DNA of 64,000 nucleotides. It comes from Theocolax elegans (lineage: Eukaryota; Arthropoda; Insecta; Hymenoptera; Cerocephalidae). Under the pieces are notes generated by a model. It was given only the letters and a program-made list of their open reading frames with translations. It was not told where the DNA came from and did no database searches. Both the position numbers and the translations under genes were made by a program. The stretch is from NCBI GenBank assembly GCA_026168455.1, contig CM047428.1, positions 85,516,594 to 85,580,593 on the forward strand. Direction: 5' to 3'. This document shows positions 35,586 to 48,399 of this stretch, piece after piece (the first letter of the stretch is position 1; the number at the start of each line of letters is the position of its first letter).

Positions 35586-37151
35586 CTCGATGACGCAAAA
35601 CCATGACGATGACGAGGGCGTCGGAAACGAGGTTAACGCGCGACGACGATACGTGCGCACGCAAGGGAAAAGTTTATCGTGTAACTCCACTAACCCAGAC
35701 CTGCGTATTTATCGTTCTCTCTCTCTCTCACTCTCTTTTTCTGTTGTGTCCAGAAAAATAACTGAACCTCATAGGTATTAAAAGTTGACCCCTTTTTTCC
35801 TCTCGTGGAATATCCACGAAAATGGTGTACTTTTGAATTTGCAAGCTTGGACGAAAAAACATTTGAAAACAATAACGTCGTTGATTAGATGATTGATTAA
35901 CACGTTTATTTATAGATGTTGATGAGAAAAATTTATCTAAATTAACTAGAGTAAAATGTCACTCTAAGCTACCATCAAGACAGAGTCTCTACACATTTTA
36001 AAGAGTTACAATTTCACTCGAATTCAAAAATTTGTTCGTTGGAAAAGAAAATAGAGGTCTTTTTGAGGTTGTAATTTAAAATTAACTGGATTAAAATAAA
36101 ATTCCATCTCTGTACGGATTAACTTAGTTTTGTCATTGGAAGACGTTTAGATAGTAAGATTGCTTGTCCATTTCTACATCTGAACAGTGTACACGAAGAA
36201 ATTTTCTTTTATTATTAACTATGCACTACCGAGTGTTCGATTGCCTACTCGTTACGAAGACATTATTTAATTAACGCATACGCTCGAGCAATCAAAAATT
36301 AACACCATACCGTTATAAATCAACGAGTTTCATAATTAAACTCTGACGGAGTGTGCAGGCAAGATTGCTGATGGGATCAAAAATTGAAACAAGAAAAAGA
36401 GGTAAACGTTGCTACTAGATTGAGAGAAACAAAAAATAATAACAAAACAATAGGTAGAAGCGGGTAATTCGGTAAACGCATTTAAATTAATAGATAATTA
36501 TTGTGCGCTCGCGTCGACCGCAAAAGCATTAAAAACCAGGTGAAACATGAAATCCGGATGAGTTGAGGAAAAGAAACAAAAAGGGATGAAGACAGATAAG
36601 TGGAAAATACAATGGGGAGGAAAAAAACAAAAGGAAAATGGGGGAAATTGCCGGGAAATGCCGGTCTCGAATTTACGGCCGAAGGGCTGCATGGTGGTGG
36701 TAGTGGTAGGTGGTGGGCGGACGCCGGGCACCTCAAACATTTTCCAGAATTCCATAATTAAAAAGGAAAAAAAAGAGAAGGAAAACAAGGAGAAAAGTGC
36801 GCCGGGAGGCATACGCATTCGAAACTCGGGGAAACAAAGAGACGCGTGTACAGTACCGGTTTTTAAAAATTGATAGTACAAGCCAACTTGGACTCGTTAC
36901 GCATTCGGTGAAAGGGAGGAAAAAAAAGGAGAAAAAGAAAAAAGAAGAAAAGAGAGAAAAGTGCATGGATAAAGCTCGAGGAATGAGTTTGTATTATCCA
37001 TTCGAAAGAAATCCAAGGGGGTGGTGGTGGGGTGGGCGCACCACCTCGTAAAAGAAGGAAATAAAGAATCAGCTCAGGGTATTTTGCCTCGCGTAACTTT
37101 CCTTTCACCGGGTAAGAGGAAGGAAAATCGATATATCGATGATGGTAGAAC

Positions 37152-37182
<31 letters not shown>

Positions 37183-37200
37183 GGAGGGAGTGGGAGGAGG
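37152..37200. repeat. (GA)n / GGGA purine tract
   Basis: GA units with one C interruption, running into GGGA-type units. Confidence 0.9.
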
Positions 37201-37450
37201 GGGCGATCTACCAAACGGATTTCTGAGAGGTTGTATAGTTGTATAAAGCTTAGTCGTTTATTACTACCGAAGAATCGAAGAAGGTACGTGGGGTGAAAGG
37301 GAGCCGATGCTACCGCCACCGACGACGACGATCTTGAAAAATGATTATCCGCGTCCAAGAGGCGCCGCGTCCTATCAAAAGAGGATCCTGTTAAGGGGAG
37401 AAGAACCCATTCAGAGACGCGTCAACTCTCTTTTTCAAAGATCGCTCACG

Positions 37451-37472
37451 ACTCTCTCTCTCTCTCTCTCTC
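37451..37472. repeat. (CT)n microsatellite
   Basis: About eleven CT units. Confidence 0.93.
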
Positions 37473-40214
37473 GTCTCTCTTCTTTCGATATTCACATTTG
37501 GGATGAGCTATTTAACAAAGCATCGTCAACAAAAGACTCGTTGTAGCATTTCGAATAATTGAATCTTAACATCGCTCCGAGGAATGGGCACTCCAAAATT
37601 ATACTTGTAATTAGCTTGTTACATCATATATAATTAATAACTATTAGGGAAGTGAAGAAAAATTTAAAATATACATACTTTTTCAAGGAACTGAAATTTT
37701 GGGAATATTCTATTCGTACTTACTTTAACGATGTACCAGAAAAGTGTTTAGATTTTATACTCAAAATTATCAACTATTCATTGTTTATTCAATTTCTCTT
37801 TTGTTAAAATGTGGCTTTAAGAAGTTTTTAACTAAACTTCTGAATTTTTTCTAATAATTTTTAGACCGATAAATGTTAAACTACATACATTTGCAATTTG
37901 AAATAAAAAATATTCAACTATCTATAAAATACAACTATCCTATATAAAATTGTAAATGAACAATTATATTTCCCTTCCATTTAATAAAAATAAAATTTAA
38001 AAAAAAATGCAAATTAAATTTAAAAAATATATGCAAATACTTTCGAATAAAAAATTCCTACCTATATTCCAGTTCGATTGCATACTTTTTATTTATGATT
38101 ACTTTAAAGGTCGGAAAACTGCATTATAAAACTATTTACGTAATTTTACCGAATTATCGTAGTTAAACCCATTGATTCGCGTAAATCGACGAAACATTAA
38201 TCGTCAATTTCTCATTATTTTCAAAAATATTTAAAAAAAAAGTTCAACATTTGCGCATCTAAATCATAAATCAGCTTTAACTTTACATAACGTGTATAAT
38301 GTTAAAATAACATTTCCAATTTGCGCTGCAACGGCATTAAAAAGTTACCCATCGTATAACATACGTAAGCATAACTTGTTAAAACCTCTTAAGGTTTTCA
38401 ACGGAATTAGAATAAAATAATAATATATTTGATTTAACTATATATAATTAAATAAATTTTGATTGTTTCACGTATATTAACGGTGTAATCTTGATCAAAG
38501 ATCTGTTTCTACATTCATTAAAATTATTATAATGTAATTAAACGATCGAAACAACCGAAAGTTTCAAGGAAAAGAGAGTGAGTAAGAGAGATATAATTGG
38601 AAGCTGTGCAATGGTAAGAAAAAAAGTTAGTTAGGTCGGTTAACTTGATTTTACAAGGAGGAGGTAGGTCAGCGCGAGAACTTCAATTTCTATAATCACG
38701 AAAGGCGAAATTTCAAACGAAAAATCATCGAAAACACTTTCATAATTATACGCGAATGGATTATTCTTTTTTTTCATCCAAGTATAGGAGAATAAAAGCA
38801 CCCGTTCTTTGTATATACGTAAATTCAGGTTTATCTTTACACTCCTCGAGGATTTTCATATTTATTCGAGCCAAGTTATTGTTCTTACTAGAGGATGTAC
38901 AATTTTCCGAGATGAAGATAATCCACCTCGAAAGTTTTAATATTTAACATGCATCGAATCTTCGTTGATCCGTAACAGCTTTTACTTTTCTTTCGACTAG
39001 TTTCGACTAGGGTTTTGTTATGTGTATTTCGCTTTTGTATTTACGCCAGCATTTGGATTAGATATGTGCATCCGTGTGTAGCGACAGTAGTGTAAGTATT
39101 CATTTGGTCAGACGCGTGTTGTTCGGCAAAAGTTTCTTCGTCCGACAAGATTAGATGTGACACTCTAATCTTTTAAAGTATACAAAATTGACGCTAAATA
39201 AAATAATATTTATACTAAAGAAATATACATGTAACGTTTAAAACACGGGAATTTGAAATTGTTACTTTAGTTCAGAAAGTGCGTGATTAAGGTTATCTAA
39301 TGTGTTAAAAGTTTCTTGGATAAGGTGTCGATCGTGCGTTCTTGTACCGAGAGGTAAGGCTAATCTTCAATTTTTCTACTTTGAAATGATTTTATTAATT
39401 TACTCATAAATGGATAAAACTTAAAAAAATCTCAACTATTTTAATATTAATCTTTATGTAATAATTATAAGAGTGTACTCAAAATAACAGATAAAAATGA
39501 GGTATTACAGGATTGAAAAAAATAACGAATTCATGTAAGTAAGGTTAGTCTTTCTAAATTAAATTCCCTCTTCTAAAGACTATGCAAAATAATACAATAT
39601 TTTTACTTATATTAATGGGAATGTTTATACTTTAGAGATTAAGGTGAAAAAATTATTATTTTTAATATTCTAAATTTTTAATGTTTTTGAATCTTACAAA
39701 AACACAGGATCTGCGATTATTCTACTGTTTTCGTAATAACATAAAAATTCGTAAAATCTTGAAACTCAATATTACAACATTATAAATAGATTCAATCATA
39801 ATGTTCTGTGGGTCAAATTTAATATGTTGTAGATATTAAATATTTTTTCAAACCAATTTTACTTCTATAATTTAAAAACGTTTAGGTTTATGCTTTTCAT
39901 AACTAAAAACGGTAATTTTTTATGTTAATTTTTAGGAGTTAGAATAAAGGTATTGGTAGAATAAAAGCAGTTTAAAAATCCGTGATATTAATAAAATTCT
40001 TACCTCTGCTTTAAATAAAAGAATACACTAAGTGAATATTTATCTAAATTTTTGATAAAACATTATAGTGTCAGCATAGTAAAAATTATTAGACAAAACA
40101 CGTGCATCCAACTAAACTACCCAATATGGTCAAAATCGCATACGCCATTAATTTATTGATTCGCGTACATATTGTAAAAAAATAGACAAAATTTTATATA
40201 GAATAAATAAAGCC

Positions 40215-40560
40215 GTATATTGACTGACGTAAGTCGGACGGTCAGAAATTTCTACGGTTGGAACCGTGGGGCAGTGTTAGCCCGCCGGCCGGAGGTACGG
40301 TGGATTTTCCCGAGACTAGACGATTCGACGCGAATCGCGAATTACCGCGAGTACGCGGTGCTGCCGGACGAAACTTTGTTAGCGTTAGCGCCGTTTTCAT
40401 CGTAATGACGCATAGACCACCCTGCGCGAATTACGTTTCCAACGAGCGTGCGCCCGGTTTTCCCCCCGTAACACAAACGTCGCCGATGCGCATTCATTCT
40501 CCACGTATACACACATTTGCGCCCTCCTGGGCATCTACATATACATACATACAATCCTGA
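40215..40560. promoter_or_regulatory. CpG-rich island in AT-rich intron, possible promoter, enhancer or 5' exon
   Basis: About 345 bp of GC- and CpG-rich DNA with sharp edges against AT-rich flanks. It contains a CRE/ATF-like TGACGTAA (about 40223-40230) and a CCGCCGGCCGGAGG block. Open frames occur on both strands but none resembles a known protein. A heph alternative first exon or promoter on the minus strand is one possibility; a distal enhancer is another. No direct evidence separates them. Confidence 0.3.
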
Positions 40561-43031
40561 TTTTACCTACCTCGTTCCTTTCCCTCCAAAGAGTCACGCA
40601 TATATTATTTAACTATTTTTTTTCATTAAAATCGTGATTTTTCATTCATCATTTACGTCTACATTGTTTCTTAAAAACGCTTAGCGTCTCCGTTTAAGAG
40701 AGAAGCAATGGTTATCACAAACGCAAATTTATCGCAACAATGACGAGATCGTAATAATTTCCTTTGAGAATCGATAACCAGAGGAGGTTAATAAAAAAGA
40801 AAACCATCCGATACGATAAATTTTCAATTGTTACATTTAGGTTGCGTAAGGCAAACCGACTCGTCGTATTATATCCGTCGATTCGTCCAATTTATTTGAT
40901 TCGAACGACAAGTTCTTTCCTCTCTCGTGCTCTTCCTTCTCGGAAAGAGAAATAAACGCGCATAGGTCACTTTCGAGACGTCGAATGACGCCATTATGAG
41001 AAGCTCCTGGTTATCTCTCCATAAAAATCGGATTGAAAAGGTATTGAAAAGTGAACCCGACCGTTCTTCCGAATTCATACGGACAAAAAAGAGAAAGAAC
41101 GTATTGATCTTTGAAAATATCGAATCTGGAGAGATAAAAAAAATGAAACATTTTTTTCTTTTTATAGACATTTTTTATATGTAAGTAGGCTTTAGAGATA
41201 AATTGCTTGATTATCTCATTTAATTTTGATTACAACGTTGATCCTCGTCTTTTGTTTCTTCTTGCGGAAAAAAAATTTTTCGTATAGTAATTATCTCTTA
41301 TAGAATCTAAGACCTAGGAATTAAAAATTGATAGTAAGTACTTCGTGAATAAATGTTTATTCTCTCATTTTATTAGCTCTTAATAGGATGACCACAACCT
41401 CAAAAAATTGAAATAGTGCGTCCGCGAGAAGTAAATTTCAAAATTTTTATAAATTTATATGGCTATTTAACGTTTTTGTCTGATTTACAACAAACAACTT
41501 CGTCGGTAATTTTCGATTCGTTAAACGGGCACTCATGATCATCGAAATATAATACAAGTAATAGATATATAATGATCTAAAGAAAATTGAGGTATATTAC
41601 CTAAAGCGAGTATCGGAAAGAATTTATCTGAAAAATCATTTCCTTTATTTACAAAAAATATAAAAAATTACGTCGTTGAAGCACCAAACGACTACCTTTT
41701 CAATACGGCAACGTTTATTTGGATGCTAACATACGTCTTCTTTTTCGACGGAATTTTTCTTTTCTATCATCAAGACTTTTATCGAGTTGTTTGATTCTAT
41801 ATCAAGTTTCGGAAATTGCCTCCTTCCTAACAATTTCCTTTTCACCTAGTAATTACTCTTTCTTTATAATATTTTTCTTTTTTTCACCATTTTTATCAAT
41901 TTCGAAGGAAAAGGTCCAATATAGAACTTTCTCCAAGGATTATATTTCTAGATGCGAATAACGGTGAGAGAGGGAGGAGGAGGAGGAGGAGGAGAGAGAG
42001 AGAGAGAGAGAGAGTAAGTGGTACAGTTTGATTTGTTGGGTAAAAGAAAAGAATATTTTTAGTAAATTGAAAGATGACGGTACAAAGGATTTGCGATACG
42101 ATTATATATTATTGGACAAACTTTATCGATGTTATAAGTAGCCTCTCCTCGTTCATTAATAAAGCAATTTTAATAGGGTAATCCTATTTTAAAAAGTCTT
42201 TAGCCATCAAGGTGCAAACAAGTTTCTACGTTATTAAAACTTCCTAAGAAATAAATTACGCGTTAAATCGTTCAGTTTGACTCTTTTAAAAGACTCAAAC
42301 GTACTGAATATTTTATTTGGTGCACTTAAAATCCTAAATGGAAATGTTTTAATCGCGTTCAAACTATAAAACTACGTCAATTTGTTACATTTTTTTAGAA
42401 GGGCAATTTACGTCGAGTACGGATTTCTTTTTAATACTGTAAACCCATTTAATTATTACTATTTTACTATATTTTTGTTTTTTCAAATATGACGTTTGGC
42501 CAGAAAATATTTTCGTCTATAATTTGTCACTAGACGATTTTTTATTTACATTGTGTATTTACTCTATCCATATTTTGCAACATTTTATAAAAATGTATGA
42601 TTCGTTATTTACTCATAAAAGCTAATGAGATAAAGTGCCTAGTTCAACTTTTATTTTTATTGCTCAACCATAACCACTGAATTTTTTTATCGAATTTTTA
42701 GTTATAATTTTTGGATTTTTAAAAATTTAAACCATTGTTTAGGTAGATAATGGATTGTTATTATATATAAAATATTTATTATTAGCTGTATCATGCATTA
42801 CAAATAGCCACATTTTTACCAAGATCTCAATTTGGAAAAAAAATTTAATAATTAAACAAATTAGATAAAATAGTAATACACATTGGTTATTGATACAACG
42901 TTTAAAAAAATAAACTGCGATAAAGAAGTTTTATCTTCCCTACCTTACTAGCTTCAAAAGTCAAAGAAAATGAGTTATAATTAAAAAAATTAATTAATAT
43001 TTTTATCGGTCTTACAGTCAATAACAAATTA
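40561..43031. other. Non-coding intronic sequence
   Basis: AT-rich DNA with one GGA/GA array at 41971-42014. I see nothing else that can be supported up to the SINE insertion. Confidence 0.5.
41971..42014. repeat. (GGA)n followed by (GA)n
   Basis: Several GGA units and about eleven GA units in one purine tract. Confidence 0.92.
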
Positions 43032-43047
43032 AATATATGGGCAGTCA
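43032..43047. repeat. Target-site duplication left of SINE copy 1
   Basis: AATATATGGGCAGTCA, identical to 43478-43493. A long duplication plus an A-rich tail indicates target-primed reverse transcription. Confidence 0.88.
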
Positions 43048-43477
43048 ACCGACACGGTGGCGGAGTGGCGGAGACGCACCTCGGCCGGTCACGGAAGTTA
43101 AGCAGCACTGAGTGCGGTTCGCACTTGGATGGGTTTGGCTTTCGTGGCGGGTTAGGTGTTTTTTCACACTTCACAACGTGAGCGGGAGGTGTGAAACATT
43201 CGGTTTCGGTGCCAAGGCCTACGCAATGTGACTTTGACACCCAAAAAGAATGTTTCGAATACACCGGCCATCTCGGGTGAGGTTTTCCCTGCTTCACAGG
43301 TTTCCCTCATCCACGGGCATAACCCCGGGCGAATGCGAGATGGTGGGGTTTTTAAGGGAGGGATAAAGCACCCACACATAGGTGGTAGGTGGACACCGTT
43401 AAAGTCCCCCAGGGGATAAACGGTAGGAAGTGCCAGGAAAAAGAGAGCACAAATCAAGAATAAATAAATAAATAAAG
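43048..43477 (+). mobile_element. 5S rRNA-derived SINE, copy 1 (430 bp, complete)
   Basis: The insertion starts ACCGACACGG, ends in an (AATA)n tail (43460-43477) and is flanked by a 16-bp duplication AATATATGGGCAGTCA. Positions about 43078-43133 resemble the internal-promoter part of 5S rRNA: a box A-like AAGTTAAGCAGC (43095-43106) and a box C-like GCACTTGGATGGG (43121-43133) at the spacing found in 5S genes. About 345 bp of unrelated body follows. This is the structure of SINE3-class elements: pol III transcription from a 5S-like promoter and reverse transcription by a partner LINE recognising the 3' end. Open frames of about 97 and 131 codons over it are not convincing. Confidence 0.85.
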
Positions 43478-43493
43478 AATATATGGGCAGTCA
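43478..43493. repeat. Target-site duplication right of SINE copy 1
   Basis: AATATATGGGCAGTCA after the (AATA)n tail, identical to 43032-43047. Confidence 0.88.
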
Positions 43494-45088
43494 GATTGCC
43501 CCTACATATGTAATTTTCGAGGTCGGTAAGGTAGGAAGGATAAAACTTAGCTTTGGCACCCCGTTAAGTATAAACTATATATTTTTGGGTACTTTTAGTA
43601 AAATAATTGGTAGCTAGACAAAAAAATTGATCACTAATATCGCGACATCCGTTATAGATTTACTATGCAACTTTTCGATTGGTACATTCGTATAGGTTAG
43701 CGAAACGGAGATTACTCAAACGAATGACAAAAAGTAAAAAAGGAACCTATAGGAGAAGGACATATTTTATAAATAATGCAAAGTTAATAATATATTTCTT
43801 TATATAAAAAAAGTTTAAAAAAATGGTTTTCGCATGATATTATATGAGTGACGTGAGTTTAACGTTATTTTTTGTCTTCTTTTTCATCGAGGTTAAAATC
43901 TTGGTAGCAATCGAGACGTGGAAGTAAATTCCGCGGGTAGCAGCAGTCAAGAGATTGAAAATGAAGAAAACTTGCGTACGTAGAAACAGAGCCGAGCGTT
44001 TGTTTGTGTACAAAGTAAAGAAAACGTCAACGCCCGCGGCTCGCTTAAACGATAAGCAATTCAGAGAGATAGAGAGAGAGTGAGGGATGGAGGGAGGGAG
44101 GGAGGGAGGAACCGCGGAAGTCAACCGAGACGTTTCTGATTTAAATAAACGGACTCGTCGTCGTTGCTGAGCAAGAAGATGGAAAATAGGGAAGTTAAAG
44201 TGAAGGAAAGGTAGAGGTTGATCCAGCCAACCAAATAGAACGAGGTAAACTGTAAGAGGAAGAAGGTGGAGGAAAAGCTTTATAGATAGATAGGAAAAGA
44301 GGAGCCGGATGCTCGGATAATATGAATGTAATTTATTCCCCGGTTGATGCGAAAACGTACATTTCTCTCTCGTGCAGGGCGGAAAGTGTGTGCGCGCGTG
44401 TCTGTATGTTTGAACTGTTGCTCGAAACGCGTTATACACGCTCCCTTACTACTTAAAAGACCATTCCCCGTTATTTCCGAGGCTTCTTTATACATATCGC
44501 TGATTTTCCACTCTCCGGGACTCCAGGCTAAGAGAAACGAGACTTTCTTTTATCCGAAACCTAAGGAGAGGTTATTCTCTTCCCCTCTTCGCCCCTCATC
44601 GCCCCTCTTCACCCCTTCCCTCTTTCTCTCGTTCGCACGCGGTTTTTCTCCCGACTCTCGACTCTCTACTAGCTTGTTAAGAGAAACGCGGTTGGCTGAA
44701 TCAGAGAAATATTATATCATTAATATCTGTCTTGGAATGCAATTGAGGAGTGCAAGAGATGGAGAGAGAACGAGGAGGGAGACTTTGCCTTTATCTAGAG
44801 AGAATCGCAAAGAAATTGCTTCTTCTCGGCGATCTTACGGTTACACTTCTCTCTCGTTGGTTATACCTTCGTTGCGAATCGACGATGCCCGGTTTTATTA
44901 GCCATCCAATCCCCACCCCTCCATCTCCCTCTCAACGTTTTAATGGATGCCGCGAACGCGGAATGCATAAGCGACCAACGCCGAGTCGTTGATGTTACGG
45001 TGGTTAACATTATGGAACCTATACCTGCAACTACGATTCGCCCAAGAGGGAAAGGGTATTAATTACTTTTATTTTCTTCCCCACCAAC

Positions 45089-45135
45089 GCTACTTGCGCT
45101 ACTTGCGCTACTTGCGCTCCTTGCGCTCCTTGCGC
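45089..45135. repeat. Nine-bp minisatellite, about five units
   Basis: Units of CTACTTGCG, changing to CTCCTTGCG in the last two. Confidence 0.9.
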
Positions 45136-46089
45136 TTATTTTGTTTCTTTATCGCGGTAATTTGGATAAATCACTCGTTCCAAATTATCCAGTATTTAAT
45201 CACTCTTAATTCTTACTCCACTAGATGTTACGGTACGAATCAAATCTATTCTTCCTCCTGATTATGCCACGCGTTTTCACGATTTATATGTCTAGTGTCA
45301 CACTTGTTTATGATTTAGACAATAAGGATTTATATACAGGGTTTGGTACAAATTGTATTCCGTTTAACATAAGAGACAGATAGATTCTTTTATACAATGC
45401 ATTTGTTTTTGGATCTACCATTAAAATTTTTAGATATATTTACCCGAGTTACTACATTAATTATTTGTATAATTAATTAATACATTCATTTCATAAATAA
45501 ATGTTTAATTGCCAATTCCAACATTCAAATTTCGATTAAAGTAAAGTCAAATTTCATAGTAATTCCGGTATTTTTGTATTTTTTATAAACTAACGGTGGC
45601 ACGCGCTCTAACAAAATTCAAACAAATAATAAGAATAAAATAAAAAAAAACTAGCCAATAAGACGTTCATAATTCCTACCTAAATCATGATCTCACGCAC
45701 CTATAACCTCGCAATCCTACATTTCCAATTGAATTTGTATGGATTACCATTTGAACAATCCGGTATTCACTTGGCGATGATCCGATTTATGCGTAAGAAA
45801 AGTTTGAAAATATATGCGGTTACTTTGTGAAAATAAAAAAGCGCAACGGTATTTGAAGTTCGGTAGAAATGAGAAACGAGCACGGAAATATATCTTGATA
45901 ATTTTGGTGGGCTCTGGAGCTCGTTCGGTTAAGCTATGTTTACGACTACAAGGACGCGAGGGGCAGCTTAAGTGAAGAATGCACTTAAAGCGGCCGCGAG
46001 GTTGGTTAAACCCAGGTGCGACTATCCTTAGCCTTATTTCATATTCAAAAAGCTTGGCATAATCGAATCCCGATTACGTCTCGATGAGA

Positions 46090-46117
<28 letters not shown>
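46090..46117. repeat. (CA)n microsatellite
   Basis: About fourteen CA units. Confidence 0.95.
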
Positions 46118-46123
<6 letters not shown>

Positions 46124-48399
46124 GTACAGTGCACACGTAACCCCCCTCCCGTTTGTGTGCGTGTGTGTGTATCCCGAATGACTCGACGACGCTTCTGGCA
46201 ATGTTGCTACTTTTACGAGCCACCTACCTTGTTTTACTTGGTTAATGCGTTTTCAGATCTTTTATGATACCTCTTACGGTAATTGCTCTTACCGAGCTAT
46301 TTCGTCTAACTTTCTCAACTCTCCTAGTATTTTTCCATTGAATTATCGGACTCTTACCTGTCTAGATTAAATTGCTACCCCCAGTTGGGCTTTTCTTTTT
46401 TAATCGACGAGAGATAACTTTTTCATTCGCACTTTGTTAACCAACGTTAAGCTGAATTTAACGTACCGCTCGTCTCTTCGGGAGGTTCAATTATTAATCA
46501 AACATTTTTCTAAGAATAAAACCCAATTTCTGATTACACCTATACATTTAAGAAAGTCAATAATAAATATATATGAAATTTTCACTTGATCTATTTTACT
46601 TTATATTAACTACAAAATTATTTTATTCGTATTTATTACATTAAAAACAAGATTAATTATTCGATACTGTTCAAAAATTAGATATGTTACGGTAATTTTA
46701 TTCGTTCTTTCGTATAAAAATTTCTCCATTAGTTGTTTTTGCGAAACGCGTGTTTGTTTTTTCCTCTGCATACAAACCATATTATGGTGTGAAATCTATA
46801 CTGAAGTAATGCATCCGTAATTTTTATAGCGATACTTAACTTCGCGCGCGTGTCCACAAGGAATTGTTGTAAAGACAAATGAAATTAGTAAATGACTGTC
46901 GGTTGCGTACGGTTGAATTTTTTTTTTCTTTTTTTTCGTAAACCTCGGAATTTTCCCGAGCGTGAATTCAATATCGAGTTTAATCGAATCACAAGGAAAT
47001 CGGATTTCAATCTTTACTATCGAACGGTGTGAGGGCGTAGCGCACCACCAAATGAACTTCTACCGGTCGTTTATATTAATTTTTCTTGCATTTTAACGTG
47101 TTGAATTTTTGTTACCCTTGGTATTCTCCGATACAAATTGAAAAATAAAACGAAAAATAAAAAAAACGGGAGGAAAAAATAGATTTTCGAAAGAGGAGAA
47201 ACGGAGGTAACGATAGTATACGACAAATGACGATTTTGGCGGCTACTCGACACGAGTTCATTCGTGCTGGGCTAATCCGCTTTAGTGAGATATCTCGCTC
47301 TCTCGCTCTCTTTCTCTCTCGGTCCTCTTTCGACCCCTGGTTTTGTGTTATTAATTGCGCTGAATCGTTCATGCGTCACACTTGGCTATTTTCAAAGCTA
47401 CGGGAACACAGTTTTCAAAAACGAAGAGCGTGTTAAATAAGACTTTACTTTTTATTTTATTTTTTTTAATGTATATAACCGTTAAACGCATTTAATTACA
47501 TTTCTAACACGTAAGTTACAACGTTTATTGAAAATATTGAAGAATTTGTGAATAAAAAAAAGAAAATCTGATGTTAAAAATCTCGAAACTTTCGTCGCTT
47601 TGCTTTATATTCAAAAAGAACAAATATAAACTGACTAAATTTTATATCCTCCAAAGAGATATGCGAACGCTCGAGGTGCTTCGTGAAAAAGTTACCGTCT
47701 GCAAAAGGGGGATACTAATACTTTTTTTTTGTATTCTGGTCTTAGAAAGTAAAGAATCGTTGTATACGTTTTTTACTTTTCTGATTACGTCAAAAGATTC
47801 TTATTGGTCCGTCGAGTTTTCCATGGGATTTTCTAGTGCTTCGATGTACTCGACTAAACTTTTTTTCCTGACGAGGTTCGTTACTTCGTGGAATAATACT
47901 GCGCCGTGTAGTTGTAATTTTAAAAAATCGTTGGAAAAAAATAGAGAAACTCGAACGGAAAGATTCTTGATTTACTAAAAGATATACATAAATGTACCTT
48001 CTTTTAATTTTAATAATGACGTTTAGTACATTTGATGAAATGTACGAAATAATATGTCAAAGATAGTTTAAAACATATAAATAATGAGCTTTGGAAGAAC
48101 ATAACATTATTAAGTAAAATTGAAATAAATAACAGTTGATAAATTTGTAAAAGTAAAATTGGTTTGAATACAATAATTCCTCGTTAAACTGAACAAAATA
48201 AAAAGTACGCGTACATTTTGAAGGCTGTAAGTTTTACATATTTCTTTGCATACGTGAACGATATAACACGAAGAGTAGTGGGTGGTGGGTGATCACAGCA
48301 TAATATGGAACCCCCGACGAATCTACAAGTACTTGGAACGAATCGTAGAACGTACAATTAAATGTCGAATTGGACGTATTGTCAAAGTAGTATAACAAA

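Larger units (their letters stand above)
33945..40214. other. Non-coding intronic sequence downstream of the BEL/Pao insertion
   Basis: Begins with intron DNA displaced by the insertion. A 21-T run lies at 34055-34075. GA and CT arrays occur at 35543-35582, 37152-37200 and 37451-37472. A purine-rich, moderately GC-rich stretch runs from 36560 to 37450. From 37560 to 40200 the sequence is strongly AT-rich and I see nothing in it. Confidence 0.5.
43494..48233. other. Non-coding intronic sequence with CpG- and pyrimidine-rich blocks
   Basis: The GC-richer part 43900-45140 holds (GGGA)n at 44087-44110, repeats of a CGCCCCTCTT type near 44575-44620 and five 9-bp units at 45089-45135. Two overlapping frames on opposite strands (199 codons minus at 43840-44439; 185 codons plus at 44344-44901) have low-complexity translations and are unconvincing as genes. 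(CA)n lies at 46090-46117. A 135-codon frame at 47571-47978 (plus) lies in AT-rich DNA with no recognisable domain. Confidence 0.45.

Noticed and set aside
43078..43133. A genuine 5S rRNA gene
   Set aside because: Only the internal-promoter segment resembles 5S rRNA, the ends do not, and the segment sits inside a 430-bp insertion with a tail and target duplication.
43164..43457. Open frames of about 97 and 131 codons over the SINE
   Set aside because: The region is a non-coding SINE with 5S-like promoter, duplication and tail; copy 2 shows no conservation of the frames.
43840..44901. Two long overlapping open frames on opposite strands (199 and 185 codons)
   Set aside because: Both translate CT/GA-rich and CpG-rich DNA into low-complexity Ser/Leu/Arg-rich sequence with no known domain, and they overlap each other on opposite strands; no splice or conservation evidence.
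45340..45370. ATACAGGGT motif resembling a transposon terminus
   Set aside because: No partner inverted repeat or duplication was found nearby.
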